Made by a program: the position numbers and the translations under genes. 11,137 bases of DNA from Myxococcales bacterium (lineage in GTDB: Bacteria; Myxococcota; Polyangia; Fen-1088). The stretch spans positions 1 to 11,137 of the forward strand of contig PMCR01000334.1 in assembly GCA_003155465.1 (NCBI GenBank). Direction: 5' to 3'. Of this stretch, positions 8,152-11,137 are shown piece after piece; position 1 is the stretch's first letter, and each line of letters opens with the position of its first letter. The notes under the pieces are model-generated. The model was not told where the DNA came from. It worked only from the letters and a program-made list of their open reading frames with translations, and searched no databases.

Positions 8152-8983
8152 ACCGCAGGTCCGTCGGCCCTGCGCCGTCCATGTCATCGAACTTCTGATT
8201 CTCGCCCGCCATACCCCAGATGAAGCGGTAGTTTGCAGAACCACAGCCGCAGTGGATCGACCACGGGGGCGAAAGCACAGCCTGCTGGTTGTGCACGAAG
8301 ATGTGCCGGGTCTGTGTCGGCTCACCCATCAGGTGCACAAGAATGCTCTCGCCCAGATCGAAGTACAGATAGACTTCTGCGCGCCGATCGTGGGTGTGCG
8401 GCGGGAACGAGTTCCAGACGGCACCTTCCGCCAATTCAGTGAAGCCCATGACGAGTTGGCAGCTCTGAATGCCCCCCGCGTGGATGTACTTGTAAATCGT
8501 TCTCTGGTTCGCATTCGCGCGCGTGCCCAGTTCCGCCGGCGTCGCGTCCATCTTCTTCATCGTCGCCGCGGGATGGGCTGCGTGCGCGGGGCAGCTGAGA
8601 AAGTAGAACTGCGCCGGTTCTTTCGTGTTCGCGCTCTCGAACACCACGTTTCGCGTGCCCATCGGCACATACACGCAATCCAGTCGCCCGAGCGAGAAGG
8701 ATCTTCCGTCAGCGTGGACCACGCCCGGCCCACCGATGTTGATCGCGCCGAGTTCGCGCTGTTCCAGAAAGAAAGCCCGCCCGGTCTTTGGGTGATTCGG
8801 CAGTTCCAAGGGGGCAAGCGGCATCGCCCCGCCCACTACGAGACGGTCGAGGCCCGTGAATACGCCGCGCAGGTCGCCAGCGCAAAAAACATCCGTGACC
8901 AGAAAAGTGTCCCGCAACTGCTCCGTGTTCATCAACACCATGTCCTGCGGCCTGGGAATCCATCGGACAGCGGCGCTAAGCAT
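8150..8983 (-). CDS. kduI: 5-keto-4-deoxyuronate isomerase KduI
   Basis: KduI (4-deoxy-L-threo-5-hexosulose-uronate ketol-isomerase, EC 5.3.1.17) is a cytosolic zinc cupin. It converts the product of pectin/uronan breakdown to 3-deoxy-D-glycero-2,5-hexodiulosonate, which KduD then reduces. With the start at ATG 8983 the product is 277 residues (E. coli: 278), and the zinc ligands fall at H196, H198 (PHTHDRR), E203 and H244 (WSIH), nearly the E. coli positions. Other matches are VVGGAMP (49-55), FFLEQRELGAINIGG (71-85), NQRTIYKY, TELAEGAVWN and the C-terminal WGMAGENQKFDDMD. The frame also contains an ATG at 9046 that would add 21 residues with no counterpart in E. coli. No clear Shine-Dalgarno sequence precedes 8983, so the exact start is less certain than the identity. 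It heads the uronate block. Confidence 0.93.
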   Translation of the reverse strand: MLSAAVRWIPRPQDMVLMNTEQLRDTFLVTDVFCAGDLRGVFTGLDRLVVGGAMPLAPLELPNHPKTGRAFFLEQRELGAINIGGPGVVHADGRSFSLGRLDCVYVPMGTRNVVFESANTKEPAQFYFLSCPAHAAHPAATMKKMDATPAELGTRANANQRTIYKYIHAGGIQSCQLVMGFTELAEGAVWNSFPPHTHDRRAEVYLYFDLGESILVHLMGEPTQTRHIFVHNQQAVLSPPWSIHCGCGSANYRFIWGMAGENQKFDDMDGAGPTDLR

Positions 8984-8991
8984 GCTGGGAG

Positions 8992-9018
8992 AGTATCCGC
9001 TGTCGCCGTGGCGGTCAA
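8992..9018 (-). promoter_or_regulatory. Possible kduI promoter very close to the start codon
   Basis: On the minus strand TTGACC (9018-9013) and GATACT (8997-8992, four of six matches to the -10 consensus) are 15 nt apart. Transcription would then begin close to ATG 8983, giving a nearly leaderless message and explaining the missing Shine-Dalgarno sequence. The spacing is short, so this is tentative. Confidence 0.28.
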
Positions 9019-9051
9019 TCGAAGATGCCAATACTGTGCTAGGCATTTGCT

Positions 9052-10302
9052 GTGCTTTCCGAGTTCCGCAGCGCGCATCCCGCTCGACTGATCAGCGCGA
9101 CCTGGGTCTTGCCCATTTCAGGCCCTGCTAGGGCCGAGGCAGCGGTGGTCGTGGACGGCGCCGGAGCCATTGTCGCGGTCGGGCCGCGCGCCGAGATCAG
9201 GTCGGCGTTTGCCTCGCTGCCTGAGGAGCGCGCGCAGGGTGCGCTCTTGCCCGGGCTGGTCAACGCCCACACGCACCTTGAACTCTCGGTCCTCGCCGGA
9301 CGCCTGCGCGGTGGGGAGGGGCTTCCGTCTTGGGCTATGCAGGTGGGGCGCGAGGTCGCCGCGTTTTCCGCGGAGCAACGCCTCGACGCCGCCCGGCGCG
9401 CGGCCCTGGCTGTCGTCGCAGCTGGAACGGCGGCCGTGGGCGACGTGGGCAACACCTTTGTCGCCGTGCCCGCGCTGGCCGCAGCGGGCTTGGCCGGCGT
9501 CTTCTTCCACGAGTTGCTTGGCTCGCGCGAAGCCAGCACCGGCGATGCCCTGGCTGATGCAGCGCGGGAATACCGAGAATTCGTTCAGGCGAGCCCCTGG
9601 CCCGCGAATCTCGCCTGCGTGCCTGCGCCGCACGCGCTTTACTCGGCAGGACCCGATCTCTTGCGCCGGATCTTTGCGGCCACCGCCAGCGCCAGACATC
9701 GCACGTCGATCCACGTCGCCGAGGACGAAGACGAGATCCGCCTGCTGCGCGACGGCACCGGGCGCTGGGGCGAGATCCTGGCCTCGCAGCAAGTCCCAGC
9801 CGGCTCGCGCACGCCCGGCCTGGGTCCGCTCGCCTACCTCGAACGACTCGGCGCCTTTTCCGGCGACCGGTCCCCGCTTCTTGTCCACATGGTGTGCGCC
9901 AGCGCAGAAGACATCGCGCTCGCGCAGAAGCACCGCGCCCCGCTCGTGCTCTGCCCGCGCTCGAACCTGCACATCGGGGACCGTCTACCGGACGTCCGCG
10001 CCTTGCTCGCCACTGGCCTGCCGCTGTCTCTTGGCACCGACAGCCTGGGCTCATCGCCCGACCTCTCGCTGTGGGGCGAGATGGCCGCGCTCGCGTCGCA
10101 CCTCCCGAACATCGCGCCCGAGATCTGGCTTCGCGCTGCCACTGCCGCTGGTGCGGCGGCGCTGGGCCTCGATGCGCTCGGCTCCCTTGCGCCTGGCAAG
10201 CGGCCCGGCATGATAGATGTCACCCCGGTCGACGCACGGACGCCCTGTGCCTCTTTGGTCGGGACGGCATCGCCGAAGGTTAGCTGGGTGGTCCGGCCAT
10301 GA
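9052..10302 (+). CDS. mqnF: Aminofutalosine deaminase-type amidohydrolase
   Basis: A 416-residue member of the TRZ/ATZ branch of the amidohydrolase superfamily. Metal and catalytic residues are in place: LPGLVNAHTHLE with H73 and H75, PHALYS with H194, HVAED with H221 and E224, VHMV with H279, then CPRSN (301-305) and LGTDSLGSSPDLS with D330. The N- and C-terminal ends form the small beta sandwich of the fold. The directly following gene is an MqnP-type prenyltransferase, overlapping by ATGA. That context points to MqnF, which deaminates 6-amino-6-deoxyfutalosine in the futalosine route to menaquinone, rather than to another deaminase (SsnA, guanine or triazine type). The start is GTG at 9052 with only a weak AGG upstream; it is the earliest start that gives a normal N-terminus (ARLISATWVLPI). 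The gene is more GC-rich than the minus-strand genes. Confidence 0.8.
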   Translation: MLSEFRSAHPARLISATWVLPISGPARAEAAVVVDGAGAIVAVGPRAEIRSAFASLPEERAQGALLPGLVNAHTHLELSVLAGRLRGGEGLPSWAMQVGREVAAFSAEQRLDAARRAALAVVAAGTAAVGDVGNTFVAVPALAAAGLAGVFFHELLGSREASTGDALADAAREYREFVQASPWPANLACVPAPHALYSAGPDLLRRIFAATASARHRTSIHVAEDEDEIRLLRDGTGRWGEILASQQVPAGSRTPGLGPLAYLERLGAFSGDRSPLLVHMVCASAEDIALAQKHRAPLVLCPRSNLHIGDRLPDVRALLATGLPLSLGTDSLGSSPDLSLWGEMAALASHLPNIAPEIWLRAATAAGAAALGLDALGSLAPGKRPGMIDVTPVDARTPCASLVGTASPKVSWVVRP

Positions 10303-11137
10303 CGCCGCTCCGTCGCCCCTTGCTCGCGGTCGTGACCTTCGGGCGCATGGTGAAGTTCAGCCACACGGTTTTCGCCCTGCCCTTTGCCTTGGCTGCGGTC
10401 GCAATCGCGGCGCGCGGGCACGGAGTGACCGTGGCGCAGATCGCAGCCATTGCCCTGGCCATGGTCGGCGCGCGCACCGCGGCCATGGGCTTCAACCGTA
10501 TTGTCGACCGCCGCATCGACGCCGCCAATCCCCGCACCGCTGGCCGCGAGCTGCCCACCGGTAGGGTCTCGCTGCCTGCGGCTGCCAGCTTGACCGTCGC
10601 CAGCGCCGCCCTTTTTATCGCGGCCGCGGCCTGGCTGGGGCCATTGTGCCTGCGGCTCGCGCCCATCGTGCTCGTGCTCGTGCTCGGTTACTCATTCACC
10701 AAGCGTTTCACCTGGCTGTGCCACGTGTTTCTTGGACTTGCCATCGGCAGCTCGCCCGCCGCTGCCTGGATAGCCGTGCGCGGACGGCTGGATGCGCCAG
10801 CCCTCTGGCTGAGCATCGCGGTGGCGACCTGGATCGCCGGCTTCGACGTCCTTTATGCCCTCCACGACCGGGACTTCGACCGCAAGGCTGGCATTCATTC
10901 CATACCGGTACACTTCGGCGTGCCAGCGGCTCTTCTTATTTCCGCTTCGCTCCACTCGGCCACTGCCGCGGCCTTGCTGGTCGTGGGACACACGGCGGAG
11001 TTGGGCTGGATCTATCTTCTTGGCGTGGCCGTGGTGATCGCGATGCTGGTCTGGGAGCACGCCATCCTGCGCCCATCAGACCTGTCACGCCTGGACGTGG
11101 CGTTCTTCAACCTCAACGGCTACGTCTCGGTCATCTA
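10299..11137 (+). CDS. mqnP: UbiA-family prenyltransferase of the futalosine pathway (3' end beyond window)
   Basis: 279 residues are visible; the frame is open at the right edge. It is a membrane prenyltransferase of the UbiA superfamily with both aspartate-rich motifs: N66-R-I-V-D70-R-R-I-D74, and D183 with D190 and D194 in DVLYALHDRDFDR. The second motif continues into KAGIHSIPVHFG, the form typical of MqnP-like proteins annotated as 4-hydroxybenzoate polyprenyltransferase. Several hydrophobic helices surround the motifs. The sequence ends in RLDVAFFNLNGYVSVI, close to the usual family C-terminus, so probably only a few residues are missing. MqnP attaches the prenyl tail to the naphthoate-type precursor in the futalosine menaquinone pathway. 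It begins at the ATG overlapping the mqnF stop (ATGA), hence translational coupling. The superfamily is certain; the MqnP assignment rests on motif form and the mqnF neighbour. Confidence 0.85.
   Translation, partial: MTPLRRPLLAVVTFGRMVKFSHTVFALPFALAAVAIAARGHGVTVAQIAAIALAMVGARTAAMGFNRIVDRRIDAANPRTAGRELPTGRVSLPAAASLTVASAALFIAAAAWLGPLCLRLAPIVLVLVLGYSFTKRFTWLCHVFLGLAIGSSPAAAWIAVRGRLDAPALWLSIAVATWIAGFDVLYALHDRDFDRKAGIHSIPVHFGVPAALLISASLHSATAAALLVVGHTAELGWIYLLGVAVVIAMLVWEHAILRPSDLSRLDVAFFNLNGYVSVI

Noticed and set aside
7779..8198. Plus-strand frame of 139 codons across the spacer, with a GGGGGAGGGA purine run upstream of an internal ATG
   Set aside because: The purine run is too far from the ATG for a normal ribosome binding site, the protein is low-quality with no recognisable domain, and its end runs antisense into kduI.
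9118..9972. Long minus-strand frame antisense to mqnF
   Set aside because: The plus-strand frame carries all amidohydrolase metal residues; the antisense frame is Arg/Gly-rich with no domain and reflects high GC3.

Overview
The window comes from a diderm (Gram-negative) bacterium with a GC-rich genome. It encodes five apparent lipoproteins with lipobox cysteines, an outer-membrane beta-barrel protein, a CsgG-type protein and two genes of the futalosine route to menaquinone. The last feature argues against enteric gammaproteobacteria, which use the classical Men route, and fits groups such as Acidobacteriota, Verrucomicrobiota or the former Deltaproteobacteria. The phylum cannot be fixed from sequence reading alone.

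Layout. Everything from 1 to about 8983 is on the minus strand, so in transcription order it reads right to left. (a) 8983-3124 is a uronate-uptake and catabolism block: kduI (5-keto-4-deoxyuronate isomerase), a proline-rich DcaP-like porin, an ExuT-type hexuronate/H+ symporter and a second ACS-family MFS transporter. (b) 2976-586 is a tight operon of four lipoproteins: a CsgG-family protein, a small PEGA-domain protein, a DUF4810 protein and a DUF799 (GNA1162-like) protein. Two of its three junctions are 4-nt ATGA overlaps, and a sigma70-like promoter lies upstream. (c) 191-1 is the N-terminal part of a further lipoprotein built from a 24-bp tandem repeat (Gly/Thr/Ala octapeptides); it runs off the left edge. 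(d) On the plus strand, 9052-11137 holds mqnF (aminofutalosine deaminase) overlapping mqnP (UbiA-family prenyltransferase), which runs off the right edge a few residues short of its expected end.

How the parts work together. In block (a) the porin could admit oligo- or monouronates, the two MFS carriers could bring them across the inner membrane, and KduI isomerises the unsaturated-uronate product toward 2-keto-3-deoxygluconate. No lyase, KduD, KdgK or KdgA is in view. Block (b) is the conserved CsgG-DUF4810-DUF799 envelope cassette of unknown function, here with an extra PEGA lipoprotein in second place. Block (d) is ordinary respiratory-quinone biosynthesis and is visibly more GC-rich than the rest.

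Two gene-free stretches exceed 300 bases: 192-585 and 7654-8149. Both contain inverted repeats, but no gene I can support. No tRNA, rRNA, CRISPR array, insertion sequence or integrase was seen.
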